Positions 11,443 through 23,340 are shown, counted from the first letter of the stretch. The stretch is 64,000 bases of DNA from Mycolicibacterium gadium (GCF_010728925.1 NZ_AP022608.1:1178001-1242000), one strand, 5' to 3'. Program-made: numbers and translations. Notes: generated from the sequence alone by a model not told the origin.

Positions 11443-12249
11443 TTACAGCAATTGTGTGCTGGCGCCGCCGTCGGCGTAGACGATCGTGCCGGTGGTCGCG
11501 GGCAGCCAGTCCGACAGCAGAGCGCAGACGGTCTTGGCGACGGGGGTCGGATCCTTCATGTTCCACCCGATGGGTGCGCGCTGGTCCCAGCCCTCCTCGA
11601 GCAGCTTCATCTGCGCACCGGCTTCCTCACCGAGCGCGCCGCCGACGATGGCGCTCATCGCCAGCGTGCGGATCGGGCCGGCGGCAACGAGATTGGAACG
11701 GACGCCGTGCGGGCCGGCCTCGCGTGCGACGAATCGGTTGACGGACTCCAGCGCGCTCTTGGCGACCGTCATCCAGTTGTAGGCGGGCATCGCGCGGGTC
11801 GGGTCGAAGTCCATGCCCACGATCGCGCCACCCGGATTCATGATCGGCAGCACCGCTTTCGCCAGCGACGCGTACGAGTAGGCGGAGATGTGAATGCCCT
11901 TGGCGACGTCCTCGTACGGCGCGTCGAAGAACGGGTTGATGCCCATGCCGGTCTGCGGCATGTAGCCGATCGAGTGCACGACGCCGTCGAGCTTGTTGCC
12001 GTCGCCGAGCGCCTCGGTCACCCGGTCGGCCAAGGTGTCCAGATGCTGCTCGTTCTGCACGTCGAGCTCGAGCAGCGGCGCCTTCGCCGGAAGTCGGTCG
12101 GCGATGCGCTGGATCAGCTTCATCCGGTCGAAGCCGGTGAGCACCAGCTCGGCGCCCGCCTCCTGGGCGACCTTGGCGATGTGGAACGCGATCGAAGAGT
12201 CGGTGATGATCCCCGTGACGAGGATTCGCTTGCCTTGCAGAAGTGTCAT
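11443..12249 (-). CDS. inhA: NADH-dependent enoyl-ACP reductase InhA
   Basis: FAS-II enoyl-ACP reductase that reduces trans-2-enoyl-ACP during mycolic acid elongation; target of activated isoniazid. The 268-residue protein has the [10 protein letters not shown] nucleotide-binding segment. It keeps the serine of HSIGYMPQ (Ser93, equal to Ser94 of M. tuberculosis, where S94A gives resistance) and the catalytic Tyr157/Lys164 in YNWMTVAK. It is one residue shorter than the M. tuberculosis protein near the N-terminus. It lies 18 bp downstream of fabG1 and is probably cotranscribed with it. No known resistance substitution is visible at the positions I could match. Confidence 0.97.
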   Translation of the reverse strand: MTLLQGKRILVTGIITDSSIAFHIAKVAQEAGAELVLTGFDRMKLIQRIADRLPAKAPLLELDVQNEQHLDTLADRVTEALGDGNKLDGVVHSIGYMPQTGMGINPFFDAPYEDVAKGIHISAYSYASLAKAVLPIMNPGGAIVGMDFDPTRAMPAYNWMTVAKSALESVNRFVAREAGPHGVRSNLVAAGPIRTLAMSAIVGGALGEEAGAQMKLLEEGWDQRAPIGWNMKDPTPVAKTVCALLSDWLPATTGTIVYADGGASTQLL

Positions 12250-12267
12250 GTGAAGTCCTTTGTCTTC

Positions 12268-13065
<798 letters not shown>

Positions 13066-13078
13066 CTAAGAAATCGCC

Positions 13079-14089
13079 TCAGAGTGGCAGCCTGCGGTTG
13101 ATCAACAAGCTCGCGACCGCCGCGGCGGCGGCCGCCAGCGCGGCAAGCCGCAGCCAGCCGGTGGTGGCCTCACCGCGGACCGTCTCGTAGCCGATCTGAT
13201 CCTGCAGCGTCCCGTAGACCTTGTTCAGTTCCTCGATGTTGGCCGCGGTGTAGGACTCACCGCCGGAGAGTTGAGCGATCTTCTTCATCATCTCGTCGTC
13301 GACGGGTACCGGAACCTTCTCGTCGTTGACCTCCACCTCGCCGTGCTCGGTGCCGAAGGAGATCGTCGAGATGGGCACACCCTGGTCCTTGGCGGTGCGG
13401 GCCGCGGTGAATGCGCCCTTCGGGTTGTCGGGGTTCGACGGCACGGTCTCCTTGCCGTCGGAGAACAGCACGATGCGCGCGGGCGGCGGCGTGTCGCCGC
13501 CGCCGATCACGGCGCCCACCGTGGAGATCGACGACAGTGCGGTGAAGATCGCTTCGCCGGTGGCGGTGCGATCGGACACCTGCAGGTTGTCGATGGCGCG
13601 CCGGCTGGCGTCGCGGTTCGTGGTCGGCGAAACCAGCACTGTGGCGGTGCCGGCGTACGCGATCACGCCGAGGTTGATGCCCGGAGTGAGCTCGTCGACG
13701 AACCGTTTGGACGCCTCTTTGGCGGCAGTCAGCCGGTCGGGCTCGACATCGGTGGCCAGCATCGACTGCGATACGTCGATGGCCAGCATCACGACCGCGC
13801 GGTTGCGTGGCAGTCGCTGGTCGAATGTCGGCCCGGCCAGCGCGATCGTGCAGAACAACAACGCGACACCGAGCAGCGCCGCGGGCACGTGACGCCACAC
13901 GCTCGGCCGTTTGGGCGCCACGCTGTCCAGCAGCTCGGTGTTGGCGAACTGCTGCAGGCGCCTGCGCCTTGCGCGTTGGGCATAGAAGTACAGCCCGGCC
14001 AGGCCCAGCACGACGAGAGCGAAGAACAGCAGCCACCAGATGTGGGAAAAGCCTGTGAGGGAAACCGGCCCCAGCAGTGGAACGTTCAT
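13079..14089 (-). CDS. VWA-domain membrane protein (Rv1481-like), downstream copy
   Basis: BatA-like protein of 336 residues. Two N-terminal transmembrane helices (about residues 12-34 and 58-78) are followed by a von Willebrand A domain with an intact MIDAS DxSxS motif (DVSQS near residue 104), then a C-terminal transmembrane helix ending LLINRRLPL. It belongs to the moxR-DUF58-VWA set, whose members generally act as AAA+-driven chaperone or metal-insertion systems at the membrane. The gene 15 bp upstream encodes a close paralogue. M. tuberculosis, as remembered, has one gene here (Rv1481). fabG1 follows on the same strand. Confidence 0.9.
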   Translation of the reverse strand: MNVPLLGPVSLTGFSHIWWLLFFALVVLGLAGLYFYAQRARRRRLQQFANTELLDSVAPKRPSVWRHVPAALLGVALLFCTIALAGPTFDQRLPRNRAVVMLAIDVSQSMLATDVEPDRLTAAKEASKRFVDELTPGINLGVIAYAGTATVLVSPTTNRDASRRAIDNLQVSDRTATGEAIFTALSSISTVGAVIGGGDTPPPARIVLFSDGKETVPSNPDNPKGAFTAARTAKDQGVPISTISFGTEHGEVEVNDEKVPVPVDDEMMKKIAQLSGGESYTAANIEELNKVYGTLQDQIGYETVRGEATTGWLRLAALAAAAAAVASLLINRRLPL

Positions 14090-14104
14090 ATCAGCTCGTC
14101 ATCC

Positions 14105-15112
14105 CTAATTCGGCAGACGACGGTTGATGAGCAGCGCCGACAATGCGGCCAGCGCCAGCGCCAGCGCACCCAGACGCAGCCAGCCCACACTCGCATCGCC
14201 CTTGATCGTTTCGTAGCCGATCTGCTGCTGCAGGTTCGCGTACACCTGGCGCAGCTGTTCGAGGCTGGACGCGGTGAACGCCTCACCGCCGGACAGATCG
14301 GCGATCTCCTTGAGCATGTCGTCGTCCACGGGCACCGGCTGCCGCTGGTCGTTGATCTCGACGTAGCCGTACGGCGTGCCGAACGAAATGGTCGAGATCG
14401 GCACGCCCTGGTCCTTGGCGGTGCGGGCCGCGGTGAAGGCGCCCTTGGGGTTGTCCGGGTTCGACGGCACCGTCTCCTTGCCGTCGGAGAACAGCACGAT
14501 GCGCGCGGGCGGTGGTTCGTCGCCGCCGCCGATCACCGCGCCGACGGTGGCGATCGCCTGCAAAGCGGTGAAGATACCTTCGCCGGTGGCGGTGCGGTCG
14601 GCGAACTGCAGCTTGTCGATCGCGGCCTTGGTGGCCTCGCGGCCGGTCGTCGGTGAGACCAGCACGGTCGCCGTGCCGGCGTACGCGATAAGCCCGAGAT
14701 TGATTCCGGGAGTGAGCTCTTCGGCGAACTGCTTGGACGCCTCCTGCGCGGCCGCCATGCGGTTCGGCGACACGTCGGTGGCGCGCATCGACTGCGATAC
14801 GTCCATCACCAGCATCACCACCGCGCGGTTGCGCGGAATGCGGACATCGTGTGTGGGGCCGGCCATCGCGACCGTGAGCAAGACGAGGGCGATGACGAGC
14901 AGAATCGCGGGCAGGTGCCGCTTACGCGTAGGCCGTTGAGGTGCAACGCTTTCCAGCAATTCCATATTGGCGAACCGCAGCATGCGGCGGTGCCGGGCCA
15001 GCTGCACGAAGATGTACAGCGCGACGATGCCCAGCACGACGAGCAGGAAAAGAAAGAACCACGCGTGCTCGAACCCCGAAAGCGTGATCGGTCCAAGTAT
15101 CGGTAATGTCAT
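14105..15112 (-). CDS. VWA-domain membrane protein (Rv1481-like), upstream copy
   Basis: Second VWA protein, 335 residues, with the same layout as its neighbour: two N-terminal membrane helices, MIDAS DVSQS near residue 105, and a C-terminal helix ending LLINRRLPN. The two proteins look very similar in the VWA core and differ more in the N-terminal cytoplasmic loop and linker regions. The frame is open upstream, but the ATG at 15112 gives the family N-terminus ([14 protein letters not shown]) aligned with the paralogue ([14 protein letters not shown]). It follows the DUF58 gene by 22 bp. It could form a heteromer with its paralogue, like the BatA/BatB pairs of other bacteria; that is inference. 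Confidence 0.9.
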   Translation of the reverse strand: MTLPILGPITLSGFEHAWFFLFLLVVLGIVALYIFVQLARHRRMLRFANMELLESVAPQRPTRKRHLPAILLVIALVLLTVAMAGPTHDVRIPRNRAVVMLVMDVSQSMRATDVSPNRMAAAQEASKQFAEELTPGINLGLIAYAGTATVLVSPTTGREATKAAIDKLQFADRTATGEGIFTALQAIATVGAVIGGGDEPPPARIVLFSDGKETVPSNPDNPKGAFTAARTAKDQGVPISTISFGTPYGYVEINDQRQPVPVDDDMLKEIADLSGGEAFTASSLEQLRQVYANLQQQIGYETIKGDASVGWLRLGALALALAALSALLINRRLPN

Positions 15113-15134
15113 GTACGACTTGTCAATTCGACTC

Positions 15135-16087
15135 TTAGGCGCGGCCTGCCAGGGCCAAGCGGCGGGTTGCGACGAACCGAACCACGTCGGCGATCCAGTC
15201 CCGGTCGGTACGCAGCGACAGCAGCGGTGCATCACAGCGTCGCAGCGTGCGCGCCACCTCGGCGCGGTGCGCCGCCGCAGCCTTCGCGAAGTCCTCGCGC
15301 AGCTGCTCGTCGATGGTGAACTCGCGGGTCCGGCCGGTCTCGGTGTCCTGCAGGATGACGTCGCCGACGGGCGGCAGTTCCACGTCGCGCGGGTCGAGCA
15401 CCTCGATGCCGAGCACCTCGTGTCGACCCGCGATGGCCCGCAATGGGCGCATCCAATTGATGGGACCGAGGAAGTCGCTGATGATGACCGCCATGCCGCG
15501 CCGGCGTTCGGGCCTGCGCAGCGCGTCGATGGCGGCGGCCAGATCACCGCGGACCCCCGCGGGCGCCTTCGGCATCGTGGCGATGGCGCGCAGCATCTCC
15601 TGCTCGTGCATGCGACCCGACAGCGCGGGCACGCGTCGCACGGTGTCGCCGTTGGCGATGATGGCCCCGATCCGGTTGCCGCCACCGCTGTTGAGGAACG
15701 TGATCGCGGCGGCCGCGGCGACCGCCAGGTCGCGTTTCTCGCATCCGACGGTGCCGAAGTCCAGGCTCGCCGAGACGTCGACGACCAGCCAGGTCTCTAG
15801 CTCGCGGTCGGCGATCATCTGGCGGACGTGCGGATGCGTGGTGCGGGCCGTGACCGACCAGTCCATCCGGCGCACGTCGTCACCGGGTTGGTACAGCCGC
15901 GACTCGCCGGGTTCGGAACCCGGCCCGGGCAGCAGGCCGAGGTGATCGCCGTGCAGCACGCCGTCGAGTTTGCGGCGCACGGTCAATTCGAGCTTGCGCA
16001 GCGCGGCCGTCAGCGCGGGATCACGGATCTCCCCCCGCTTGAGCGACGGCAGATCGACTCGCCTCGTGGGGCCGCCCGGTGTTGAAG

Positions 16088-16091
<4 letters not shown>
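15135..16091 (-). CDS. DUF58-domain protein (Rv1480-like)
   Basis: A 318-residue protein of the DUF58 family found with MoxR ATPases. The family signature [18 protein letters not shown] is clear around residues 66-83, followed by a VWA-like fold containing [11 protein letters not shown]. No transmembrane helix is apparent. The GTG start overlaps the moxR stop (GTGA), so translation is coupled to moxR. It probably acts as a substrate or adaptor protein in the MoxR complex with the two VWA membrane proteins downstream. The exact client in mycobacteria is unknown. Confidence 0.92.
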
Positions 16092-17251
<1,160 letters not shown>

Positions 17252-17426
17252 CAACGGTCCTCCCACATCTGTATTCGCCGGTCTTCCGGCCTCTGCGACA
17301 CCTTGTCCGCCGCACGCTCGTCGTCAACTATTCCAGGCACTCCGGAATCCGTCGACGTTGCCCGGCCCCGTGCCGCCGACATGACCAGCATTGCTAGCAG
17401 GAGCTCAGGGTTTGCTCAGCCCCAGC

Positions 17427-18146
17427 TCAGCTTTCGATAATTCGCGCGACGTACGGCTGCAGGCCTGCGGTACGCACTTGGCTCACGCCAACCCCGCCCG
17501 CGGTGCCCCCGGACTCCAGCATCTTGCCGCCGCCGAGGTAGATCGCGACGTGCTGGCTGCCGCCAGGCCCCCAGAACAGCAGATCGCCGCGCTTGGCCTG
17601 GCTCGTGGGGACCTTGCGGCCGGTGTTGTACTGATCGCCCGAATACTTCGGGATGAGCACACCGACGCCGGCGAACGAGAACTGGGTGAAACCCGAGCAG
17701 TCGTAGCCGACGATGTTGGCACCGGAGTCGACGCCGGTGCTCGGGCCGGTCGGCTTTCCGCCGCCCCAGGAGTACGGGGTTCCGATCTGCGAGCCGCCGC
17801 GCCGGATGACGTACTCGATGGCTTGCGGTCCGCGTACCCGGCCGGGGGCCACGCCCGCCGTGGGCGGCGGGCCGAACCCGAGCGTGGCCAGGAACTTGCG
17901 GCCGAGGTCCATCGTGGCCTCGGTGGCCTGGGCGGTCGCCGCCAGCGATGCGTTGGCGATGGACAGCGGATCGCCCGGTGCGCCCGCGCTGAGGATCTTG
18001 GGCAGGGTGGGATCCCATTGGCCGTCGTCGGGGGCTGCGGTGGCGGGCATCGCCGCGCCAACGGCCACGGCAAGTGCCGCGACCATCGTCAGAATGCCGC
18101 TCAGGAACCGAAAACGCCTGGGGTGCAAAGTAATCCTTCTCGTCAC
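17427..18146 (-). CDS. ripB: Peptidoglycan endopeptidase RipB (NlpC/P60)
   Basis: Secreted D,L-endopeptidase that cleaves peptide stems of peptidoglycan. The 239-residue protein has a signal peptide (Arg-rich start, hydrophobic residues about 16-32, AXA near 36-38). The NlpC/P60 domain has catalytic Cys150 (YDCSGF) and His199 (SQHVAIYLG). The N-terminal coiled coil of RipA is absent, as in known RipB. The GTG start overlaps the ripA stop (GTGA), so translation is coupled. Short catalytic domains lacking the inhibitory N-terminal helices are often constitutively active; that is family knowledge. Confidence 0.95.
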   Translation of the reverse strand: MTRRITLHPRRFRFLSGILTMVAALAVAVGAAMPATAAPDDGQWDPTLPKILSAGAPGDPLSIANASLAATAQATEATMDLGRKFLATLGFGPPPTAGVAPGRVRGPQAIEYVIRRGGSQIGTPYSWGGGKPTGPSTGVDSGANIVGYDCSGFTQFSFAGVGVLIPKYSGDQYNTGRKVPTSQAKRGDLLFWGPGGSQHVAIYLGGGKMLESGGTAGGVGVSQVRTAGLQPYVARIIES

Positions 18147-19567
18147 CACTCGATGAGACGGGTTGCGTACGGGGTCATTCCGCTCGTGCGGACCGGCGAG
18201 ACCTTCACGACCGAGCCGGTGTAGGGCGCCTCGAGCATCTGACCGTCGCCGAGGTAGAGGGCGACGTGTTGGCTGGCGTTGGGGCCCCAGAAGAGCATGT
18301 CGCCGCGCCGGGCCTGTGACGACGGGATCTTGCGGCCCGCGTTGTACTGCGAACCCGAGTAGTGATCGAGCTTGATGCCGACGCCGGCGAATGCGTAGAG
18401 CATGAGGCCCGAACAGTCGAATCCGACTGTTCCTGCGCCGGAATCGATGCCAAGGCTCTTGCCTGCGGCGTTTCCGCCGCCCCACGAGTAGGGCACCCCG
18501 CGCTGTGACATGGCGCGCTGGATCACGTACTCGGTGGCCTGCCGGCCGTACACCCGGGGTATCGCGCCCCCGTTGGTGTAGCCGGTCGGCGTGGGCAGCA
18601 GACCCAGCTTCTGCAGGAAGTTCCGCCCCATCTGCTGGGTGACCTGCGCCGAGGTCGACGCATAACCGAGGATCGTGTTGATGATCGCGATCGGATCACC
18701 GCTGACGAAAGCGCTGGGAATCGCGGGCAGGGTCGGATCCCACCCCGTGGCCCACTTGCCGGTGGCCGTGTCCGCCTGCTGTGGTGCGCTGTCCCAGTTT
18801 CCGGCGGGGTTCGACGACGGCCCCGTCTGCGCGGCAACCGGGCGGGCCGGAGCTTCTGCGGCGGGCGCCGAATACCGGCGCGCCTGTTCGAGCTTGGCTT
18901 GCGCGGCGTCGCGTTCGGCCGCCAGCTTGTCGAGCTCGGCCTGCTGGGTCCGGAAGGTCTGCTGGGCTTCGGTGAGTGCGGACACCGCGGTCTGCTGGCT
19001 GGCCTCCGCGTCCACGAGCGCCTGATCCGCGTTCTGCTTCGCCAGCCGCGCGGCCGACTCCTTGTTCACCTGCTCTGTGCGCGCGCGCTGCAGATCGCTG
19101 ATCACCCGCTGAGTGCTCACCGCCAACGTCTCGCCGGTGGTGGCGGTATTGAGGATGTCGCCGGGGTCTTTCGCGGTCAGGTACGAACTCGACGGCCCGT
19201 TGACATACGTTGCGACGGCGAAGGTGTCGAAGCGAGCCTGCGCCGCTTCAATCGCGGCGTTGGCGTCCCTGACGCGCTGCGCGCTGGTGTCGAGTTCGAC
19301 CTTCGCGGCCGCGGCCGCATCACGTGCGGTCTGCACGTCGAGGATCGCCTTGTTGACGCTTTCCTGCTTCTCCTGGATCGCCGCCCCGAGATCCTGCAGC
19401 TTCTGGTTGACGTTGGCGACGGCAGCGACGAGCGAGCCCACGCTATCCGGGCCGGCGGGCTGCGAAACGGCCAAACCCGGTGTGACAAGCAGCATCCCGA
19501 CGGTGAGCGGTATCGCACAGAACCGTGTGCAAAGGCGCGAAGCAGAGGCGCTAGGCGTGCGTCTCAT
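18143..19567 (-). CDS. ripA: Peptidoglycan endopeptidase RipA (cell separation)
   Basis: Secreted NlpC/P60 endopeptidase needed for daughter-cell separation in mycobacteria; partner of resuscitation-promoting factors. The 474-residue protein has a signal peptide (cleavage near residue 35), an N-terminal coiled coil of two long Ala/Gln-rich helices (about 45-235), a Pro/Ala linker, and the catalytic domain with Cys385 (FDCSGL), His434 (SQHVALYLG) and Glu446. The ATG at 19567 is preceded by AGGAG nine bases upstream; the upstream TTG in frame is rejected. The coiled coil is known to block the active site before proteolysis. GTCACA boxes upstream suggest MtrA control. Confidence 0.96.
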   Translation of the reverse strand: MRRTPSASASRLCTRFCAIPLTVGMLLVTPGLAVSQPAGPDSVGSLVAAVANVNQKLQDLGAAIQEKQESVNKAILDVQTARDAAAAAKVELDTSAQRVRDANAAIEAAQARFDTFAVATYVNGPSSSYLTAKDPGDILNTATTGETLAVSTQRVISDLQRARTEQVNKESAARLAKQNADQALVDAEASQQTAVSALTEAQQTFRTQQAELDKLAAERDAAQAKLEQARRYSAPAAEAPARPVAAQTGPSSNPAGNWDSAPQQADTATGKWATGWDPTLPAIPSAFVSGDPIAIINTILGYASTSAQVTQQMGRNFLQKLGLLPTPTGYTNGGAIPRVYGRQATEYVIQRAMSQRGVPYSWGGGNAAGKSLGIDSGAGTVGFDCSGLMLYAFAGVGIKLDHYSGSQYNAGRKIPSSQARRGDMLFWGPNASQHVALYLGDGQMLEAPYTGSVVKVSPVRTSGMTPYATRLIEW

Positions 19568-19698
19568 GGACAACGTCTCCTATGGCTTACGCGAACGTGC
19601 CGACACATTCGTCGATCACTGATGCGCAGAAGCCACGTGAGTCACATCTGCAACATCAGCTACAGACTGCACCGTACGTCACATCTGACGCCAAAGAA

Positions 19699-19704
19699 AC
19701 TTTA
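19699..19704 (-). promoter_or_regulatory. Candidate -10 box for ripA-ripB
   Basis: On the minus strand TAAAGT fits TANNNT. A weak TTACAA lies 16 bases upstream as a possible -35. The box touches the GTCACA element at 19705-19710. The implied leader is about 125 bases. Confidence 0.35.
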
Positions 19705-19707
19705 GTC

Positions 19708-19724
19708 ACAAACTACAAGTTTGT
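19708..19724. repeat. Inverted repeat in ripA promoter region
   Basis: ACAAACT, three-base spacer ACA, then AGTTTGT: a perfect seven-base inverted repeat. It overlaps a GTCACA box and the spacer of the candidate ripA promoter. It is AT rich in a GC-rich genome, which makes a binding site more likely than chance. Confidence 0.5.
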
Positions 19725-19809
19725 AATTGCGGATAGCGTTATCCGGCTGTGACATTTTGTCGCGCGGTGTTTCGCAAAACCCCAGCGCCAGGCCGCTTTT
19801 CGCGACTAC

Positions 19810-20361
19810 TTACGTGTTCTGGCGTTTGGCGCGATTTTGCAACATTCGCGTTGCCACGACGGCGGCGATCACTGCTAGTACCACCACGATCGTGAATGTC
19901 GTCCAAGGGAAATGTTGATTGGTCAGTTCGCTGACGAAATTCTTCGAACCCTGCACCGAACCGCGGCCTTCGGCGACGTCCTGGCCCGCCTCCAGCGTCA
20001 TCCGGTCGTAGGTCGTGCTGAACGAACCCGACTCCGTCGGGCTGAGCACCAATACCGTCGAACCCGGGTATGCCTCCCCCACCTCGGTGGCGATATCGCG
20101 CAACGGCGTGTCGATCGGCGGGTTGCGATCGACCACGACGATCTTGAGGTCGATCCCCTGTTGCTTGGCCTCGGCGACGACGTCGGCCAGGCCTTCGTTC
20201 TCCGGCGTCGGCGCGGCGCTCACACCGGTGTCCTTGATGTCGGCGATCACGAGGTTCATACACTCGTCGACGAGCGTGGTCGCGGGATCCTTTCCGACCG
20301 GCCCACAGATGTCGGTCGGGATGTAGGCCGGCAACAACGGCAAGACTTGCGGTCCGATCAC
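19810..20361 (-). CDS. Rv1476-like membrane protein
   Basis: A 183-residue protein of unknown function located upstream of ripA on the same strand, as Rv1476 is. The soluble N-terminal part (about residues 1-140) contains a Rossmann-like alternation (LKIVVVDRNPP, STVLVLSP). One C-terminal transmembrane helix (about 153-173) is followed by a basic tail, so the bulk probably faces outside or inside depending on topology. The frame is open beyond the chosen GTG at 20361. That start gives the N-terminus MIGPQVLPLLPAYIPTDICG, matching the family. The persistent link with ripA suggests a role in cell-wall hydrolysis, but this is inference. Confidence 0.8.
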   Translation of the reverse strand: MIGPQVLPLLPAYIPTDICGPVGKDPATTLVDECMNLVIADIKDTGVSAAPTPENEGLADVVAEAKQQGIDLKIVVVDRNPPIDTPLRDIATEVGEAYPGSTVLVLSPTESGSFSTTYDRMTLEAGQDVAEGRGSVQGSKNFVSELTNQHFPWTTFTIVVVLAVIAAVVATRMLQNRAKRQNT

Positions 20362-20437
20362 AGGTGAAACCGTACGTGATGGGTATCCGACCGGGTGGCA
20401 GCACGCGCTAGGTGAAGAGAACGTGAAGACAGAATTG

Positions 20438-20457
20438 AAACCACCATGGGGTGGTTT
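20438..20457. repeat. Palindrome overlapping the acn -35 region
   Basis: AAACCACC, centre ATGG, then GGTGGTTT: a perfect eight-base inverted repeat. Its right arm overlaps the proposed -35 of acn and almost touches the AcnR site. No match to a regulator site I know (IdeR, GlxR/CRP, Zur) was apparent. Confidence 0.6.
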
Positions 20458-20481
20458 ACAGGACAAGCGTACTGTTAGAAT
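20455..20481 (+). promoter_or_regulatory. acn promoter (-35 and extended -10)
   Basis: TTTACA at 20455-20460 and TAGAAT at 20476-20481, separated by 15 bases. TGT precedes the -10, giving a TGn extended -10. Transcription would start near 20488, leaving a leader of about 45 bases before the GTG. Confidence 0.6.
20459..20474 (+). promoter_or_regulatory. AcnR operator
   Basis: CAGGACAAGCGTACTG fits the published AcnR consensus CAGNACnnncGTACTG (Corynebacterium glutamicum, noted as conserved in mycobacteria) at every defined base. It covers the spacer of the acn promoter, so a bound repressor would block RNA polymerase. The repressor gene follows acn directly. Confidence 0.8.
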
Positions 20482-20533
20482 CGACAGCGCCGCCGACACA
20501 GCCCGTCGCGGCGATATCTAGCCGGGAGTTGAT

Positions 20534-23338
20534 GTGAGCAGCAAAGATTCGGTCAATTCGTTTGGGGCCCGCGACACGCTGAAGGTCGGAGACCAGAGCT
20601 ACGAGATCTACCGCCTGGACGCCGTGCCGGGCACCGAGAAACTTCCCTACAGCCTGAAGGTGCTCGCCGAGAATCTGCTGCGCACCGAGGACGGCGCCAA
20701 CATCACCAAAGACCACATCGAGGCGATCGCGAAGTGGGACCCGTCGGCCGATCCCAGCGTGGAGATCCAGTTCACCCCCGCCCGAGTGATCATGCAGGAC
20801 TTCACGGGTGTGCCCTGCATCGTCGACCTCGCCACCATGCGCGAGGCCGTCGGCGAACTCGGCGGTGACCCCGACCAGGTCAACCCACTCGCTCCGGCCG
20901 ACCTGGTGATCGACCACTCCGTGATCGCGGACCTGTTCGGTACCGCCAACGCCTTCGAGCGCAACGTCGAGATCGAGTACCAGCGCAACGGCGAGCGCTA
21001 CCAGTTCCTGCGCTGGGGTCAAGGCGCGTTCAACGACTTCAAGGTCGTGCCGCCCGGCACCGGCATCGTGCACCAGGTCAACATCGAATACCTGGCCAGC
21101 GTCGTGATGGAACGCAACGGGGTTGCCTACCCGGACACCTGCGTGGGCACCGACTCGCACACCACGATGGAGAACGGGCTTGGCGTGCTGGGCTGGGGCG
21201 TCGGCGGTATCGAGGCCGAGGCGGCCATGCTCGGCCAACCGGTGTCGATGCTGATCCCGCGCGTCGTCGGCTTCAAGCTCTCCGGTGAGCGCAAGGCCGG
21301 CGTCACCGCCACCGACGTCGTGCTCACCGTCACCGAGATGCTGCGCAAGCACGGTGTGGTCGGAAAGTTCGTCGAGTTCTACGGCGAAGGCGTCGCCGAG
21401 GTGCCGCTGGCCAACCGCGCGACGCTGGGCAACATGAGCCCCGAATTCGGCTCCACCGCCGCGATTTTCCCGATCGACGAGGTCACGATCGACTACCTGC
21501 GGATGACCGGGCGCAGCGAACAGCAGCTGGCGTTGGTCGAGGCGTACGCCAAGGAGCAGGGCATGTGGCACGACCCGTCGCGCGAACCCAAGTTCTCGGA
21601 GTACATCGAGCTCGACCTCGGCGATGTGGTCGCGTCGATCGCCGGACCCAAGCGCCCGCAGGACCGTATCGCGCTCACCGACGCAAAGTCCGCCTTCCGC
21701 AAGGACATTCACAACTACGTCGAAGGTGAAGCGGAGCAGCCGCACACCAACGTCGACGAGGCGGTCGAGGAATCGTTCCCGGCCAGTGACCCCGTGTCGC
21801 TCTCGTTCGCCGACGAAGACGCGGTGGTCCCCTCTGCCGCAAGCGGCTCCAATGGCAGGCCGAGCAATCCCGTCGAGGTCAAGAACTCCGAACGCGGCGA
21901 CTGCATCATCGACCACGGCGCGGTGGTGATCGCGGCGATCACCTCGTGCACCAACACCTCCAACCCCGAGGTCATGCTCGGCGCCGCGCTGCTGGCCAAG
22001 AACGCGGTGGACAAGGGCCTGACGAGCAAGCCGTGGGTGAAGACCACGATGGCGCCGGGTTCACAGGTCGTCACCGACTACTACGACAAGGCCGGCCTGT
22101 GGCCGTATCTGGAGAAGCTCGGCTTCTTCCTCGTCGGGTACGGCTGCACGACGTGCATCGGCAACTCCGGACCGCTGCCGGACGACATCAGCAAGGCCAT
22201 CAACGACGCCGACCTGTCCGTCACGGCAGTCCTGTCCGGGAACCGCAACTTCGAGGGTCGGATCAATCCCGACGTCAAGATGAACTACCTGGCGTCCCCG
22301 CCGCTGGTCATCGCGTATGCGCTGGCAGGCACGATGGACTTCGACTTCGAGTCCGAAGCGCTCGGCAAGGACGAGGCCGGCAATGACGTCTTCCTCAAAG
22401 ACATCTGGCCGTCGCAGAAGGACATCGACGACACGATCGCCAACGCGATCAACACCGAGATGTTCGTTCAGAACTACGCCGACGTGTTCAAAGGTGACGA
22501 GCGCTGGCGCAACCTGCCCACGCCGAGCGGCAACACGTTCGAGTGGGATGACAAGTCGACGTACGTGCGCAAACCACCGTACTTCGACGGCATGCCCGCC
22601 CAGCCCGAACCGGTCACCGACATCCAAGGCGCCAGAGTGCTGGCACTGCTTGGTGATTCGGTGACGACCGACCATATCTCGCCCGCCGGCAGCATCAAGC
22701 CGGGAACGCCTGCGGCGCAGTATCTGGACTCGCACGGCGTCGAGAAGGCGGATTACAACTCCTACGGTTCGCGGCGCGGGAACCACGAGGTGATGATCCG
22801 CGGCACCTTCGCCAACATCCGGCTGCGCAATCAGCTGCTCGACGACGTATCCGGCGGATACACCCGCGATTTCACCAATGACGGCGAGCAGGCGTTCATC
22901 TATGACGCCGCGCAGAACTATGCCGAGAAGGGCATCCCGCTGGTTGTGCTGGGCGGCAAGGAGTACGGGTCGGGCAGCTCGCGTGACTGGGCCGCCAAGG
23001 GCACCAGCCTGCTCGGCGTCCGCGCGGTGATCACCGAATCGTTCGAGCGCATCCACCGCAGCAACCTGATCGGCATGGGCGTCATCCCGCTGCAGTTCCC
23101 CGAAGGCGAATCGGCGGCGTCGTTGAAGCTCGACGGCACCGAGACCTTCGACATCACCGGTATCGAGGCACTCAACGACGGCAAGACCCCGAAAACGGTG
23201 AAGGTCACGGCCAAGAAAGAGGACGGCAAGACCGTCGAGTTCGACGCGGTGGTGCGCATCGACACCCCCGGCGAGGCGGACTACTACCGCAACGGTGGCA
23301 TCCTGCAGTACGTGCTGCGCAACATGCTGCGGTCGTAG
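20534..23338 (+). CDS. acn: Aconitate hydratase (AcnA/IRP1 type)
   Basis: TCA-cycle aconitase converting citrate to isocitrate with a [4Fe-4S] cluster. The 934-residue protein has the three cluster cysteines at Cys472 (TSCTNTSNP), Cys538 and Cys541 ([14 protein letters not shown]), and a C-terminal swivel domain with [12 protein letters not shown]. An acidic insert (about residues 395-440) is typical of actinobacterial AcnA. The GTG start is preceded by GGGAG. The IRP1-like architecture allows RNA binding when the cluster is lost, known for relatives. acnR starts 2 bp after its stop, so the two are one transcript under the AcnR operator. Confidence 0.97.
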   Translation: MSSKDSVNSFGARDTLKVGDQSYEIYRLDAVPGTEKLPYSLKVLAENLLRTEDGANITKDHIEAIAKWDPSADPSVEIQFTPARVIMQDFTGVPCIVDLATMREAVGELGGDPDQVNPLAPADLVIDHSVIADLFGTANAFERNVEIEYQRNGERYQFLRWGQGAFNDFKVVPPGTGIVHQVNIEYLASVVMERNGVAYPDTCVGTDSHTTMENGLGVLGWGVGGIEAEAAMLGQPVSMLIPRVVGFKLSGERKAGVTATDVVLTVTEMLRKHGVVGKFVEFYGEGVAEVPLANRATLGNMSPEFGSTAAIFPIDEVTIDYLRMTGRSEQQLALVEAYAKEQGMWHDPSREPKFSEYIELDLGDVVASIAGPKRPQDRIALTDAKSAFRKDIHNYVEGEAEQPHTNVDEAVEESFPASDPVSLSFADEDAVVPSAASGSNGRPSNPVEVKNSERGDCIIDHGAVVIAAITSCTNTSNPEVMLGAALLAKNAVDKGLTSKPWVKTTMAPGSQVVTDYYDKAGLWPYLEKLGFFLVGYGCTTCIGNSGPLPDDISKAINDADLSVTAVLSGNRNFEGRINPDVKMNYLASPPLVIAYALAGTMDFDFESEALGKDEAGNDVFLKDIWPSQKDIDDTIANAINTEMFVQNYADVFKGDERWRNLPTPSGNTFEWDDKSTYVRKPPYFDGMPAQPEPVTDIQGARVLALLGDSVTTDHISPAGSIKPGTPAAQYLDSHGVEKADYNSYGSRRGNHEVMIRGTFANIRLRNQLLDDVSGGYTRDFTNDGEQAFIYDAAQNYAEKGIPLVVLGGKEYGSGSSRDWAAKGTSLLGVRAVITESFERIHRSNLIGMGVIPLQFPEGESAASLKLDGTETFDITGIEALNDGKTPKTVKVTAKKEDGKTVEFDAVVRIDTPGEADYYRNGGILQYVLRNMLRS

Positions 23339-23340
23339 TC

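Larger units (their letters stand above)
19641..19753. promoter_or_regulatory. Cluster of GTCACA boxes upstream of ripA (candidate MtrA sites)
   Basis: GTCACA occurs at 19641-19646, 19678-19683 and 19705-19710 on the plus strand. The first two extend to GTCACATCTG. An inverted copy (TGTGAC) lies at 19748-19753. MtrA, the essential mycobacterial response regulator, binds GTCACA-type repeats and ripA is a reported target. The spacing here (37 and 27 bp) is irregular, so which boxes are used is unknown. Confidence 0.55.

Noticed and set aside
13079..15112. One of the two VWA genes as a pseudogene or assembly duplication
   Set aside because: Both frames are complete, have intact MIDAS motifs and differ enough in the termini to exclude a copy error.
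19574..19809. Possible ydaO/c-di-AMP-type riboswitch upstream of ripA
   Set aside because: Cell-wall hydrolases in actinobacteria are sometimes controlled this way, but I could not find the conserved core helices here. The features seen are protein-binding type repeats.
20456..21916. Minus-strand open frame of 486 codons antisense to acn
   Set aside because: acn is unmistakable on the other strand. The antisense product is Val/Asp/His-rich low complexity without motifs.
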